The position numbers and the translations under genes were made by a program. Shown in pieces: positions 40,926 to 48,647 of a DNA stretch of 48,647 bases (positions within the stretch are counted from its first letter, which is position 1; each line of letters begins with the position of its first letter). Below the pieces are notes generated by a model. That model was not told the origin of the DNA. It saw only the letters and a program-made list of their open reading frames with translations, and made no database searches. Where the stretch lies: NCBI GenBank assembly GCA_947575275.1, contig CANPMS010000013.1, positions 1 through 48,647 on the forward strand. The letters run 5' to 3'. The DNA is from an uncultured Clostridium sp. Lineage in GTDB: Bacteria; Bacillota; Clostridia; Lachnospirales; Lachnospiraceae.

Positions 40926-40990
40926 GAGTCCGATTCCTCCTCCACAGTTCTCTGAAAAATTGCGCTTTCGTATTTATCCTTCACAGAGTC

Positions 40991-42394
40991 TCAGTGATAA
41001 CAAATAACCGGTATTCCTTTATACACCATATCATAGAGCGCTTTCGTCTTAGCTGGCGGCAAATTCACACAGCCGTGGCTTCCATTGGACTTGTATATGG
41101 TTCCTCCAAAGCTTCCCCTCCAGTTGGCGTCATGCAGACCGATTCCGCCGTTAAACGGCATCCAGTAGGATACCGGACTTTCATACTCGTAGGTTCCGTC
41201 TGCCCGCTTCCGTCCACGGAGCACCCGGTTTCTCTCCTTATATGTAAGAGTGTAAATCCCTGCAGGAGTATCATATTTCTTTGCGCTGTTTCCGGTCACA
41301 CAAGGGGCATCCCACACAAGAGCGCCGTCCTTTATCATATATACATGCTGACCTGTTAAATCCACCTCCACATAGGTGTTTCCCCACTCCTGGGCTGTAT
41401 GGTTCACCGCTGTCAAATCATACTGGGGCTCCCTTGACTGGGACTCCCCGGTCCGAATCACGCCAATCAGTGCATCCGTCTCCGCCTGCTGATGAATCCG
41501 CCAGCCGTAGGCGCCGGTCACAGCCACATCCCTCCCGGTTGCCGTGCGGAAGGTTCTCTCCGTACCTGCAGTATTGTATTTATCCGCAAGCGCTTTCACA
41601 TAAGCAGACACCTTGTCCTGATTCACCTGAATCTGTCCATCCTGCGCGCCTGTAATCCAGGAGCAGATTTCTGCCGCCTCAAGCACTTCTGTGTTTTCTC
41701 CGAACACATAAGTAACACTCATATCGCGGCAGCGATTTATCGTATTGCACAGCTCAAGAAGCTTTGCATCCTCCTTTGTCACCTTCGGCTCATAATAGCA
41801 TCCGGCAGCTTCCAAATCCACCTCCGTTGCGCCGGAAGCTACCGCTGCGCGGATTACCTCGGCAGTCTTATCCGGGTATACGTTATTCCCTCGAATCTCA
41901 GGAATAATAACGAAGGGCTCCCCCTCCTGATAATCAGATATACGGGCATCTGATGTAGTCACAATATTACTTCCACTGATACAATTCAGCCCATTGATTC
42001 TGCTGTTCAGGGCATCCATATTGAAGGTGTTGCTCATATCCACACGATACTTATTGTCCACGTTCGGTCCAAAAGCCCTGCCGCCCTCATTCTGCTCACT
42101 CAGAATCTGCTGCAGGGAGCCCTCAGGAAGACTTACAATCAGTCCGATTTCCGGACCGCTTATAATCTCCTCTGCCCCTCCCCGCTCTTTGATCGTCAAT
42201 TTATATTCTCTGGTGTAAAAACCGGAAATGGACTCGGCAGCCTGCTCTACTGTCAAATCACCAATTCTCTGTCCGTTTACCGCTGTCCCCGGCACAAACA
42301 CCGTCTCATCTGCCATAGCCGTTCCGGCGACCGTGAGTCCAAACGCTGCAGCAAGGGCAACCCGGCAGAACTGTTTTCCCAAATTATGATTCAT
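40991..42394 (-). CDS. L,D-transpeptidase, secreted paralogue
   Basis: A 467-residue protein with a signal peptide (cleavage near AMADE, residue 28), peptidoglycan-binding region at about 50-250 and YkuD domain at about 340-467 with LHDANWRGSFGG (His 421) and SHGCVNLP (Cys 442). It shares domain order and many positions with the neighbouring 636-residue protein but ends right after the catalytic domain. Role: peptidoglycan crosslinking outside the membrane. It is the first of the pair; tandem YkuD genes probably arose by duplication. Confidence 0.9.
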   Translation of the reverse strand: MNHNLGKQFCRVALAAAFGLTVAGTAMADETVFVPGTAVNGQRIGDLTVEQAAESISGFYTREYKLTIKERGGAEEIISGPEIGLIVSLPEGSLQQILSEQNEGGRAFGPNVDNKYRVDMSNTFNMDALNSRINGLNCISGSNIVTTSDARISDYQEGEPFVIIPEIRGNNVYPDKTAEVIRAAVASGATEVDLEAAGCYYEPKVTKEDAKLLELCNTINRCRDMSVTYVFGENTEVLEAAEICSWITGAQDGQIQVNQDKVSAYVKALADKYNTAGTERTFRTATGRDVAVTGAYGWRIHQQAETDALIGVIRTGESQSREPQYDLTAVNHTAQEWGNTYVEVDLTGQHVYMIKDGALVWDAPCVTGNSAKKYDTPAGIYTLTYKERNRVLRGRKRADGTYEYESPVSYWMPFNGGIGLHDANWRGSFGGTIYKSNGSHGCVNLPPAKTKALYDMVYKGIPVICYH

Positions 42395-42476
42395 AAATCA
42401 AACCTACTTTCTTATCAATTTATATCAATTTATAGCTACATACTATTATAATTCCTGGCAGATGTGCCGTCAAGTC

Positions 42477-43046
42477 TCACAAAATCAGATCCTCCAGCCT
42501 TCTTTTTGGGACATGGTGGGCCCCCCTCTCGTCACGGTAATAAACTACTCTGTCCTGGGCATCCTCCAGAATAATCTCCTCGTCCGGTTTTCCAAAGGCC
42601 ACCACAAGAAGCGGAACAATCTCCTCTGGCAGCTCTGCCGCCTGAATAATGCCCATGCGATTATAGCTTCCAATCATACAACCGCCCAGCCCCTTCTCAA
42701 CCGCTCCCAAAAGCATGGTCTGTGCCACGATTCCCACATCTTTTAAAAACCTTGCGGTGTTACTGTCAATGCGCGTATCCTGACAGATGATGATAAAAGC
42801 GGTTGGACACTTTCCCTCCAATGGGAGGTGAAGTTCCGGGAGCGCCCCCGCCCACTTGGTATTCTTCTGTATATTTGCGACAATCTCCTCTTCCCACGCC
42901 AGATAATACTTCAGAGGCTGGATATTTACCGAGGCCGGACACAGACGTGTCAATTCCACAAGTTCTTTAAGCTCCTGATACGTCACTTTGCGGCTCTCAT
43001 CATAACCACGATAGCTGCGGTTTTTCTCCAATAATTCTCTCAGCAT
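42477..43046 (-). CDS. Nitroreductase family protein
   Basis: A 189-residue FMN-dependent oxidoreductase. Features are the N-terminal RSYRGYDESRKVTYQEL (FMN phosphate-binding Arg), PASVNIQPLKYYLA, and GIVAQTMLLGAVEKGLGGCMIGSYNR. Such enzymes reduce nitro compounds, quinones or flavins using NAD(P)H; the native substrate is unknown. RBS AAGGAGG precedes the start. It lies 12 bp downstream of the SseB-like gene, so the two form an operon. Confidence 0.9.
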   Translation of the reverse strand: MLRELLEKNRSYRGYDESRKVTYQELKELVELTRLCPASVNIQPLKYYLAWEEEIVANIQKNTKWAGALPELHLPLEGKCPTAFIIICQDTRIDSNTARFLKDVGIVAQTMLLGAVEKGLGGCMIGSYNRMGIIQAAELPEEIVPLLVVAFGKPDEEIILEDAQDRVVYYRDERGAHHVPKRRLEDLIL

Positions 43047-43058
43047 TCTGATTCCTCC

Positions 43059-43790
43059 TTACCGGTTTACGGAAAACGGGAGATTCACTCCCACAATGTT
43101 TAGGATAACACCCTTTGCCTCCTTGTCCAAAACCTGTAAAAGCTGATCCGCCTCTACTGCCACAGCTTTGAACTGTTTTTCCTGGTTAAAGCGGCTGAAT
43201 TCCAGCGCGTCAGTAAATACCGGCTGATATTTCTGACCATCCTTCATCTTTACCATCGGAGTTCCCTTCCCCTCTTTTTCCAGTGCAAAGAGAAAGCTTC
43301 CTTTCTTAAAATCAGCGGTAAGTTCCTCCTGAAGCTCAAGCAGTCTGTCCTTAGTTCCGGGATCTGCAGGTTTCCGCAGCTCCTGAGCAAAATAAAGCGC
43401 TGTCAGATGAAGCTGCGGATTTTCCACCCACCTTGTTCCGTCAGGAAGCTGGGAGGTATCTCTCCGCCGGACAAAGTCCTCCAGTTGGATTAACTCATGA
43501 ACCCCCTCGGACACAAGCTCCAAAGCGTTAACGCCCATAGTATAAAGATTGGTAAAAAATAAAGCCATCTGCTGTCTCTCCAGCCTTGCCACAGACACGG
43601 GGATTTTATTCTCTCCAAACTGCTCCTCATGCTCCTTTGCCTCTTCCTCAGTCAGATACAAAAACACTTTATCGTCAAACGTCTTTTCATCACACTCTAC
43701 ATAAGGCTCTCTGGTACAGCCTGACATCAGTACAAATAAACAGCCGGCACGTCCCAGACGTGCCAGCAGTTCCTTCTTTACATCACTCAT
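43059..43790 (-). CDS. SseB-like protein
   Basis: A 243-residue soluble protein. The C-terminal half (about 150-243) matches the SseB N-terminal domain pattern: KKGSFLFALEKEG, QPVFTDALEFSRFN, LLQVLDKEAKGVILNIVGVN; the N-terminal half looks like a weaker copy (LFVLMSGC, KIPVSVARLERQQMALFF). SseB was linked to serine sensitivity in E. coli and related domains occur near secretion systems; no activity is defined. RBS GAGAGGA precedes the start. Operon with the nitroreductase downstream. Confidence 0.7.
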   Translation of the reverse strand: MSDVKKELLARLGRAGCLFVLMSGCTREPYVECDEKTFDDKVFLYLTEEEAKEHEEQFGENKIPVSVARLERQQMALFFTNLYTMGVNALELVSEGVHELIQLEDFVRRRDTSQLPDGTRWVENPQLHLTALYFAQELRKPADPGTKDRLLELQEELTADFKKGSFLFALEKEGKGTPMVKMKDGQKYQPVFTDALEFSRFNQEKQFKAVAVEADQLLQVLDKEAKGVILNIVGVNLPFSVNR

Positions 43791-43884
43791 AGAAATCCTC
43801 TCCTGACTCTGTCCTTTGCCAACAGTATATCACAAAGGACTGTTCAGTACAATCGTAACCCATACGGCTGTTTCAAAATTTTTC

Positions 43885-45051
43885 TTACAGGCTGTCCTTA
43901 AGGATTTTCACAATCTCCTCCCGATTCAGCACTTTGTAACCGCCTTCCATGATAAAGGTTCCCTTTGCAATTCCTTCAATCATATCTTCCTGAACACCCA
44001 AATCACGAATGTTCATTACAAGCCCCATCTCTTTCATATAACCTTCCATTCTAGAAAGACCCTCCAGGGCAATTTCCTCGTCTGTCTTTCCATCTGCGTT
44101 CACCCCCCACACATTCATTGCAAATTTCTTAAATTTCCCAAGCCCATAGGGCATGATATACCGGTAATATGCCATAGAAACGGCTGACAGCGTCATTCCA
44201 TGGGTGGCATCTGTATAAGCGCCTACTGACTGCCCAAGCATATGCACCATCCAGTCTGTAGACTTTCCCTTTGCCACCAGCGTGTTAAGCGCCCAGGTGG
44301 CAATCCACATAATATTGCTGCGGGCTTCATAATCCATAGGATTCTCCACAGCAATTCGGGAAGAGTGGATTAAGGAGCGCAAAAGTCCCTCCATAATATA
44401 ATCTGAGGTGTTGTCGTCCTCCCCCGAGAAATATTGCTCCGTAATATGATTCATAATGTCATAAAAACCTGCAACCATCTGATATTTTGGAAGGGTGTAG
44501 GTAAGCACCGGATTAAGAATCGAAAACTTCGGGAACACATTGTCACCAAACACATGGCCAATCTTTAATTTCTGCTCATGGTTGGTAATCACAGCGCCTC
44601 CATTCATCTCAGAACCGGTCCCCACCATCGTAAGGATACAGCCCACCGGAATAATCGCGTTGTCTACGTCCTCCATCCGCAGATAGTATTTGTCCCACGG
44701 ATCCTCATCGCAGTATGCGGATACAGAAACCGCCTTTGAATAGTCACACACAGAGCCGCCGCCCACAGCCAGAATCAAATCCACCTGATTTTCTCTTGCA
44801 ATCCGACATCCCTCATACAGCTTTTCTACGGTTGGATTCGGCATCACTCCGGCATCTTCAAAAATTTCCTTGCCATTTTCTTTTAAAATCTCCACCACCT
44901 GATCATAGAGACCGTTTTTCTTAATTGAGCCGCCTCCATACACAAGCTGAACCCGTGCTCCATATTTTGGCAGTTCTTCCTTCAGATATTGAAGAGAATC
45001 CTCTCCAAAATAAATTTTTGTCGGGTTAAAATAACTGAAATTTCCTAACAT
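43885..45051 (-). CDS. Iron-containing alcohol dehydrogenase
   Basis: A 388-residue group III dehydrogenase, close to clostridial NADH/NADPH-dependent butanol dehydrogenases. NAD site GGGSVCDYSK, TMVGTGSEMNGGAVIT, and metal ligands in FYDIMNHITEQYF (Asp and His) and in MVHMLGQSVGAYTDATHGMTL (two His). It reduces aldehydes to alcohols during fermentation; the true substrate is not known. It stands alone between the SseB-like operon and a small gene with its own terminator. Confidence 0.93.
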   Translation of the reverse strand: MLGNFSYFNPTKIYFGEDSLQYLKEELPKYGARVQLVYGGGSIKKNGLYDQVVEILKENGKEIFEDAGVMPNPTVEKLYEGCRIARENQVDLILAVGGGSVCDYSKAVSVSAYCDEDPWDKYYLRMEDVDNAIIPVGCILTMVGTGSEMNGGAVITNHEQKLKIGHVFGDNVFPKFSILNPVLTYTLPKYQMVAGFYDIMNHITEQYFSGEDDNTSDYIMEGLLRSLIHSSRIAVENPMDYEARSNIMWIATWALNTLVAKGKSTDWMVHMLGQSVGAYTDATHGMTLSAVSMAYYRYIMPYGLGKFKKFAMNVWGVNADGKTDEEIALEGLSRMEGYMKEMGLVMNIRDLGVQEDMIEGIAKGTFIMEGGYKVLNREEIVKILKDSL

Positions 45052-45146
45052 AATTATACTCTCCTCCTTCTATTACTCCCCTTTTGCAATTTTACCCTAT
45101 TTTGCATTATAATGGAACGGACTTCATATATCAAGTCAATTTCCTA

Positions 45147-45173
45147 TAAAAAAAGCACCCATACCTGGATGCT
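45147..45173 (-). terminator. Terminator of the small gene at 45172
   Basis: AGCACCC (45154-45160) pairs with GGATGCT (45167-45173); on the minus strand a T-run follows. It overlaps the stop codon of the gene. Confidence 0.8.
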
Positions 45174-45366
45174 AGTTTGGTTTTCTTTTTGTGTTAGGTC
45201 CCATACCCTCACGGCGAACATTGTGAGTCTGGTTTTGGTTCTCCACCTTGCCTGATTCATACCGAACTGCGTTCGGCCCAAGAAACTCTCCGTCATGCCA
45301 TGTGGGGTTGAACGTTTCTAGTCCCTGATCTAACTGATTCATCGCTTTTTCCTGCTTTTTGTCCAT
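45172..45366 (-). CDS. Small hydrophilic protein, unknown family
   Basis: A 64-residue protein without hydrophobic segments: MDKKQEKAMNQLDQGLETF, NPTWHDGEFLGPNAVRYESG, then a basic Asn-rich end with GMGPNTKRKPN. ATG 45366 is preceded by GAGGTGATG, and a terminator follows at once, so a complete monocistronic gene is likely. I do not recognise the family. Size and composition are compatible with a small spore or stress protein, but nothing in the sequence proves it. Confidence 0.6.
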   Translation of the reverse strand: MDKKQEKAMNQLDQGLETFNPTWHDGEFLGPNAVRYESGKVENQNQTHNVRREGMGPNTKRKPN

Positions 45367-45455
45367 ATTCATCACCTCATGAATAGCATAGACAGACAAT
45401 GCAGAAAATATGCAGCAAGCACTTCCCCAATTTTATGAAAGTAAATGTGCCTCTT

Positions 45456-45471
45456 TGTTGTAATGACAACA
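45456..45471 (+). promoter_or_regulatory. Palindrome upstream of the hemerythrin gene, CRP/FNR-like
   Basis: TGTTGTAATGACAACA has perfect 6-bp arms around AATG, about 20 bp upstream of a TATAAT (45491-45496). The form resembles CRP/FNR-family sites; no such regulator is encoded in the window. Confidence 0.45.
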
Positions 45472-45560
45472 TATTCTTTACATTTATTGTATTATAATTC
45501 AGGTATTGCATATAAACTGCTGCATTGCAAAATATTTACATTAATTATGGAGGAATTGCC

Positions 45561-46106
45561 ATGTATGGAATTGATGTACTTGTAGAGGAGCATAAAAATA
45601 TATATGCTCTGACGGAACATTTGAACAGGATCTGCTGTGCCGTTCTTGAAGGGGCTGAGGTTAATATCAAGGAATTTCGGGAATGTATTGATTTTGTAAA
45701 AACTTACGCAGATAAACATCATCATGGAAAGGAGGAGCAGATCCTGTTTCAGTTTATGCTGGAAACAAATGATCCGGCAGCCGTGAAACTGATCCGCAAT
45801 GGTATGCTGGTAGAACATGATTTGGCAAGATACCACATAACAGAACTGGATCAGACACTGACACAGTATGAAGAAAGCCCCTCTTCAGAAGTCAAACTGC
45901 GTATTCTCACCCATGCCGCAGGTTATGCGGACTTATTACAGCGACACATCGGCAAAGAAGATGCCGTCTGCTATACCTATGCTGAAAGATTGTTATCGGA
46001 GGAGTGCAGGAAACTGATTGATGAACAGACAAAAGCCTTTGAGGAAAAGGCACGGCAGGAACATATACAGGAAAAATACCTGTCCTGGATTGATAAGCGG
46101 AGGTAG
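45561..46106 (+). CDS. Hemerythrin HHE cation-binding domain protein
   Basis: A 181-residue helical protein with hemerythrin ligands: VLVEEHKNI, FVKTYADKHHHGKEEQILF, MLVEHDLARYHI and LLQRHIGKEDAVCY supply the usual pattern of five His and Glu residues for a di-iron site. Such proteins bind O2 or NO and protect anaerobes from them. Start at ATG 45561 (GGAGG 7 bp upstream). The cupin gene starts 2 bp after its stop. A CRP/FNR-like palindrome precedes it. Confidence 0.9.
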   Translation: MYGIDVLVEEHKNIYALTEHLNRICCAVLEGAEVNIKEFRECIDFVKTYADKHHHGKEEQILFQFMLETNDPAAVKLIRNGMLVEHDLARYHITELDQTLTQYEESPSSEVKLRILTHAAGYADLLQRHIGKEDAVCYTYAERLLSEECRKLIDEQTKAFEEKARQEHIQEKYLSWIDKRR

Positions 46107-46108
46107 AT

Positions 46109-46438
46109 ATGGGAAACGTAAAAAATATTGACATTGCAAAAGCTCTTATTTTAAAACAACAGATTGAATATCAGACCGGTCAGGTTGTCAGTAAGACACT
46201 GGCACAAAGCAGCCAGTTGAGTATTACACTATTTTCCTTTGACAAAGGAGAGGGAATCAGCACGCATGAGTCGGAGGGGGATGCTTTTGTTATCTGTCTG
46301 GACGGCATAGGTGAAATTACAATTGACGGCAAAAAATATGAGCTGCAGGAAGGCGAGGCGATTGTAATGCCAGCCAGACACCCTCATGGGGTTTTTGCAA
46401 AGGAACAGTTTAAAATGCTGTTAGTTGTGGTGTTTTAG
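46109..46438 (+). CDS. Cupin-domain protein
   Basis: A 109-residue single-domain cupin. The first conserved motif lies around GEGISTHESEGDAFV (His and Glu ligands) and the second around MPARHPHGVFA. It resembles small cupins fused or adjacent to stress and redox genes in clostridia; the bound metal and substrate are unknown. It is 2 bp downstream of the hemerythrin gene, so they form an operon and may share a role in oxygen or NO defence. Confidence 0.88.
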   Translation: MGNVKNIDIAKALILKQQIEYQTGQVVSKTLAQSSQLSITLFSFDKGEGISTHESEGDAFVICLDGIGEITIDGKKYELQEGEAIVMPARHPHGVFAKEQFKMLLVVVF

Positions 46439-46617
46439 AAGAATTACACATAACCTTGTCAGGCATCACGCAATCTACTGTTGATAATCTGATGAAAGGA
46501 AAAACAAAAAATCCTAAATTAAAGACGCTTCATAAGTTAGTGATTGGCTTAGGTATGACAGTTTCTGAATTACTGGATTTTCCCGAAATGAACGAGATGA
46601 TTTTTGAAGATGAATAA
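46432..46617 (+). pseudogene. Truncated HTH (Xre-type) regulator, C-terminal half
   Basis: The frame LSGITQSTVDNLMKGKTKNP and then LKTLHKLVIGLGMTVSELLDF, ending in TAA at 46617, is the second half of a helix-turn-helix XRE domain. The first helices are missing and the frame runs without a start into the end of the cupin gene, so it was joined to it by a deletion. Confidence 0.75.
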
Positions 46618-46636
46618 AACTTTGCAATACACCACT

Positions 46637-46760
46637 TTTTCATCTGATAAACCAGATAATCAAGGCAGTCTATTTCCTTCTGTACTCTATGTACTTCCTC
46701 CAGAAGCTTCTGCCGATGCTCTGCCCGGCGCATCAATGCGGCCTGTATCTCCGAAGTCGT
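46637..46760 (-). pseudogene. MerR-family regulator, C-terminal remnant
   Basis: SEIQAALMRRAEHRQKLLEEV and VQKEIDCLDYLVYQMKK read like the coiled-coil C-terminal helix of MerR regulators of the kind that neighbour small redox genes. The DNA-binding half is absent. Confidence 0.6.
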
Positions 46761-46793
46761 AACGCTTGTTGCGTTTCACTCCCTGTCCTTACC

Positions 46794-47054
46794 TTATATG
46801 TTTTTCTCGTTTGCATTAGGACTCCTGGGTAAACGCTTCCTCAAAAATGTCTCCAGCTTATCAAGTGGAATGATGTCCATCTGGTCATACAGATCGGTAT
46901 GGTTTGCCCCAGGAATCATCATCAATTCCTTATTATCTCCATTAAGAAGCTCATAAGCAGATGCACTGCACATCAGGGAATGGGTCTGCTCTCCGTGAAT
47001 CAGCAGCACTGCGCTGCGGATTTCAGAAGCATACTCAAACAGACGCATATTCAT
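46794..47054 (-). pseudogene. Alpha/beta hydrolase, C-terminal remnant
   Basis: The 86-codon frame contains IRSAVLLIHGEQTHSLMCSA and MMIPGANHTDLYDQ, the last strands and the catalytic His of an alpha/beta hydrolase (dienelactone-hydrolase-like); it lacks the nucleophile and the N-terminal two thirds. Frame and similarity end near 47060. Together with the MerR remnant next to it, it looks like one decayed regulator-hydrolase unit. Confidence 0.65.
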
Positions 47055-47314
47055 CAGAGAACCGCTGGCGGTTGTATGCCTTATAGGTATATTGGCAGCG
47101 CTGTTTTATTTCCTGATGTTCATTTACAAACCAGACCTAACACCCATCCACGTTTCTATCCAGTCACCTGATTCTGTCCAGATAAGCTTCCGTTCTCTGC
47201 TGCTCGCTCTGCAATAAAAAAGCGCCACACACATTTTCTGTACCTGACGCCAAGTATTCTTTATTCTTTTTCTGCTGTTTCTTATATCATGCTAGATTGC
47301 CCCATAACCTATTC
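47055..47314. other. Degraded DNA between hydrolase and Fic remnants
   Basis: No gene or clear site is seen. Minus-strand bits are probably scraps of the hydrolase or of an inserted element. Confidence 0.3.
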
Positions 47315-48054
47315 CTATCCTATCATACCCAGGCACCGGTCCAGCTGCTGTTGTGTCAGTTCCGCAACCATATCGGAAAGCGGGGCAAGATTTCCATCTA
47401 CGGCATAGGCTTCCAGCGTATTGAAATACTCCAGCCGGTTTTCCTTTGCGATGGAAATAGCAGGAAAGCTGCTTGCCATAAGCTGGTAGTTCATGACCAG
47501 GCGAGATGTCCTTCCATTGCGATCCGGGAACGGATGGATTCTGACAAACTCCGCGTGTGTCCATGCCGCCAGCTCAATCTGGTTCAGCTCATTTCCCCTC
47601 CATGTAAGGTCAGAGTAAAAATCCTTTACCTGCTTGTACATTTCATTCAGAGAGGGAGAGATACGCTGCGCGCCTGAAATATAAACTCCACACTGCGGTA
47701 TACGCCTCCCGCCATGATATTTTCCATGAGCAGCGCATGGATGTCCTTAGTAATTTTTTCAGTGAGCGGCAGTCCCTTAGTGATACATTCCTTCACATAT
47801 CGAAATGCTTTTTTGTGATTGACCGACTCATAAATTTCCCTGATGCTTTTCCCACCTACGGAAATACCATCTTCCAGTACCAGTTTTGTTTCCATGAGGG
47901 TCAGCGTGTTTCCCTCAATGGCTGTGGAGTTATGGGTATATTCTATTTCAAACGCCTGCTCATAGCTTGTCAGGGTCAGCCCCGGGATGGAGGCTTTGCC
48001 TGCCTGGTACAGTTCCTTTTTTCGTAGTAATTCCGAATAATTCAGACGAACCAC
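47315..48054 (-). pseudogene. Fic-domain protein, frameshifted, altered active site
   Basis: Two frames make one Fic protein. 48054-47686 encodes the N-terminal part, including STAIEGNTL, the class II inhibitory helix motif that self-blocks Fic enzymes. A one-base loss near 47683-47688 shifts the frame; the sequence then continues YISGAQRISPSLNEMYKQ into HPFPDRNGRTSR. The canonical Fic motif HxFx(D/E)GNGRxxR has Arg in place of its first Gly (CGC for GGC). Fic enzymes transfer AMP to target proteins. This copy is doubly damaged and probably inactive. No antitoxin gene adjoins. Confidence 0.8.
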
Positions 48055-48132
48055 TCCTTTCTTTCAAGGTTATCCACAGTATGCCACAAATTTTCGGGAT
48101 AGCAATCACCATTTTATCAGCACTTTTCACGT

Positions 48133-48355
48133 TTAATTGCCAGGAATCATCCAGTGCTTCTCATAAAAGTTTATTTGCTTCTCAAACACTTTGTGGAGTT
48201 TCCTCGGCTTCATTTCCGCCTTTCGGAAACGGACGATCTTATTTTTAAATTCCGATGTGTAATTCTGTGGCATAATGAGTACCTCTCTTCTTGTTATTTT
48301 AATTATATCTCATTAGCCACAAGTGTTACAAAAATGCTTGACCACTACACTAAAA
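48133..48355 (-). mobile_element. IS3-family remnant: orfA 5' part and left end
   Basis: ATG 48273 starts MPQNYTSEFKNKIVRFRKAE, the N-terminus of an IS3-type OrfA helix-turn-helix protein; after that the sequence diverges and stops at 48133. The stretch at about 48320-48355, AGTGTAGTGGTCAAGCATTT, looks like the IS terminal inverted repeat and shares AGTGTAGT and TCAAG with the end at 3211-3238. The element interrupts the RhuM gene; orfB is missing. Confidence 0.68.
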
Positions 48356-48593
48356 GTTTTTCAAAATAGTCCTCACCAATGAACGAGCCATTCTCCATCC
48401 GTTTACGATCCATTACATAACCTTGTATCGTATAAGTCCGTAATACTTGAGTTGCCCACCTTCTGAATTGTGTCGCACATATTGAGTTTACGCGGTATCC
48501 GACTGATATGATTACATCCAAATTAAAATGTTCAATTTCACGATTCACAGACCGGCTGCCTTCTTTTTGAACTACTCGAAATTTTCGAGTAGT
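48345..48593 (-). pseudogene. RhuM-family protein fragment, cut by IS3 end
   Basis: FNLDVIISVGYRVNSICATQ then FRRWATQVLRTYTIQGYVMD is the core of RhuM-family proteins, found in islands and restriction loci; upstream in frame there is FRVVQKEGSRSVNREIEH. A stop (TGA) at about 48596 and the IS3 end at about 48350 (which supplies the TAG) bound it. Function unknown; this copy is a fragment. Confidence 0.7.
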
Positions 48594-48595
48594 TC
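48569..48595. repeat. Perfect 27-bp palindrome with 13-bp arms
   Basis: GAACTACTCGAAA and TTTCGAGTAGTTC are exact reverse complements around one T. It lies at the 5' end of the RhuM fragment. Confidence 0.85.
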
Positions 48596-48647
48596 AGACT
48601 GTAGACAAAGTCCCGGCAAAATCCGAGATTTTCTACATTTATAACCG

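Overview
The window reads as chromosome of a gut-type anaerobic Firmicute, most likely a member of the Lachnospiraceae (Clostridia). The grounds are strong AGGAGG ribosome binding sites, TTGACA-17-TATAAT type promoters, clostridial families (DUF3793 beside a flavodoxin, DUF6809, FeoA-FeoA-FeoB, FMN-binding lipoprotein, iron-containing alcohol dehydrogenase) and overlapping minus-strand operons. No species can be named from the sequence alone.

Layout. 1-3240 is a decayed phage/IS region: a broken terminase large subunit, then an apparently intact two-gene RNA-repair cassette (polynucleotide kinase fused to an HD phosphoesterase, plus an Rnl-type RNA ligase), bounded by an IS3-family remnant. 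A tRNA-Thr and a DUF4397 protein with 69-bp repeats follow. 4890-10053 is core: L-lactate dehydrogenase and an overlapping operon (lipid kinase, ispF, cysS, mini-RNase III, rlmB). 10148-15216 holds a PAP2 protein, a stem-loop array, tRNA-Met and tRNA-Val, an FMN-binding lipoprotein, a GT2 glycosyltransferase and a CPBP protease.

15232-26505 is a metal-homeostasis block. A run feoA-feoA-feoB-DtxR-cobW-cobW lies beside a zinc/manganese ABC transporter fused into one overlapping operon with the KtrAB potassium uptake system. A flavodoxin-DUF3793 operon follows. The feo and flavodoxin promoters carry the same 16-bp palindrome on the promoter core, so they probably share a repressor, plausibly the DtxR-type regulator encoded here.

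26561-29295 is a repeat-rich accessory patch: three tandem DUF5684 membrane proteins, two tails of a class-C-like group II intron flanking a small DUF6809 island, and further copies of the stem-loop element. 29322-36392 is a hexuronate catabolic locus: UxaC, UxaA, KDPG aldolase, two KDG-type kinases, and a divergent LacI regulator with two matching operators. 36394-45366 has a polar amino acid ABC transporter with a hairpin in its leader, twin L,D-transpeptidases, a nitroreductase, an SseB-like protein, an alcohol dehydrogenase and a small conserved-looking protein. 45456-46438 is a hemerythrin-cupin pair. From 46432 to the end almost everything is wreckage: HTH, MerR, alpha/beta hydrolase, Fic, IS3 and RhuM fragments.

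The most notable items are the RNA-repair pair, the shared iron-regulon palindrome that ties DUF3793 to iron control, the Znu-Ktr operon, the dispersed multi-hairpin element whose first hairpin is inverted between copies, and the hairpin leader of the amino acid transporter.
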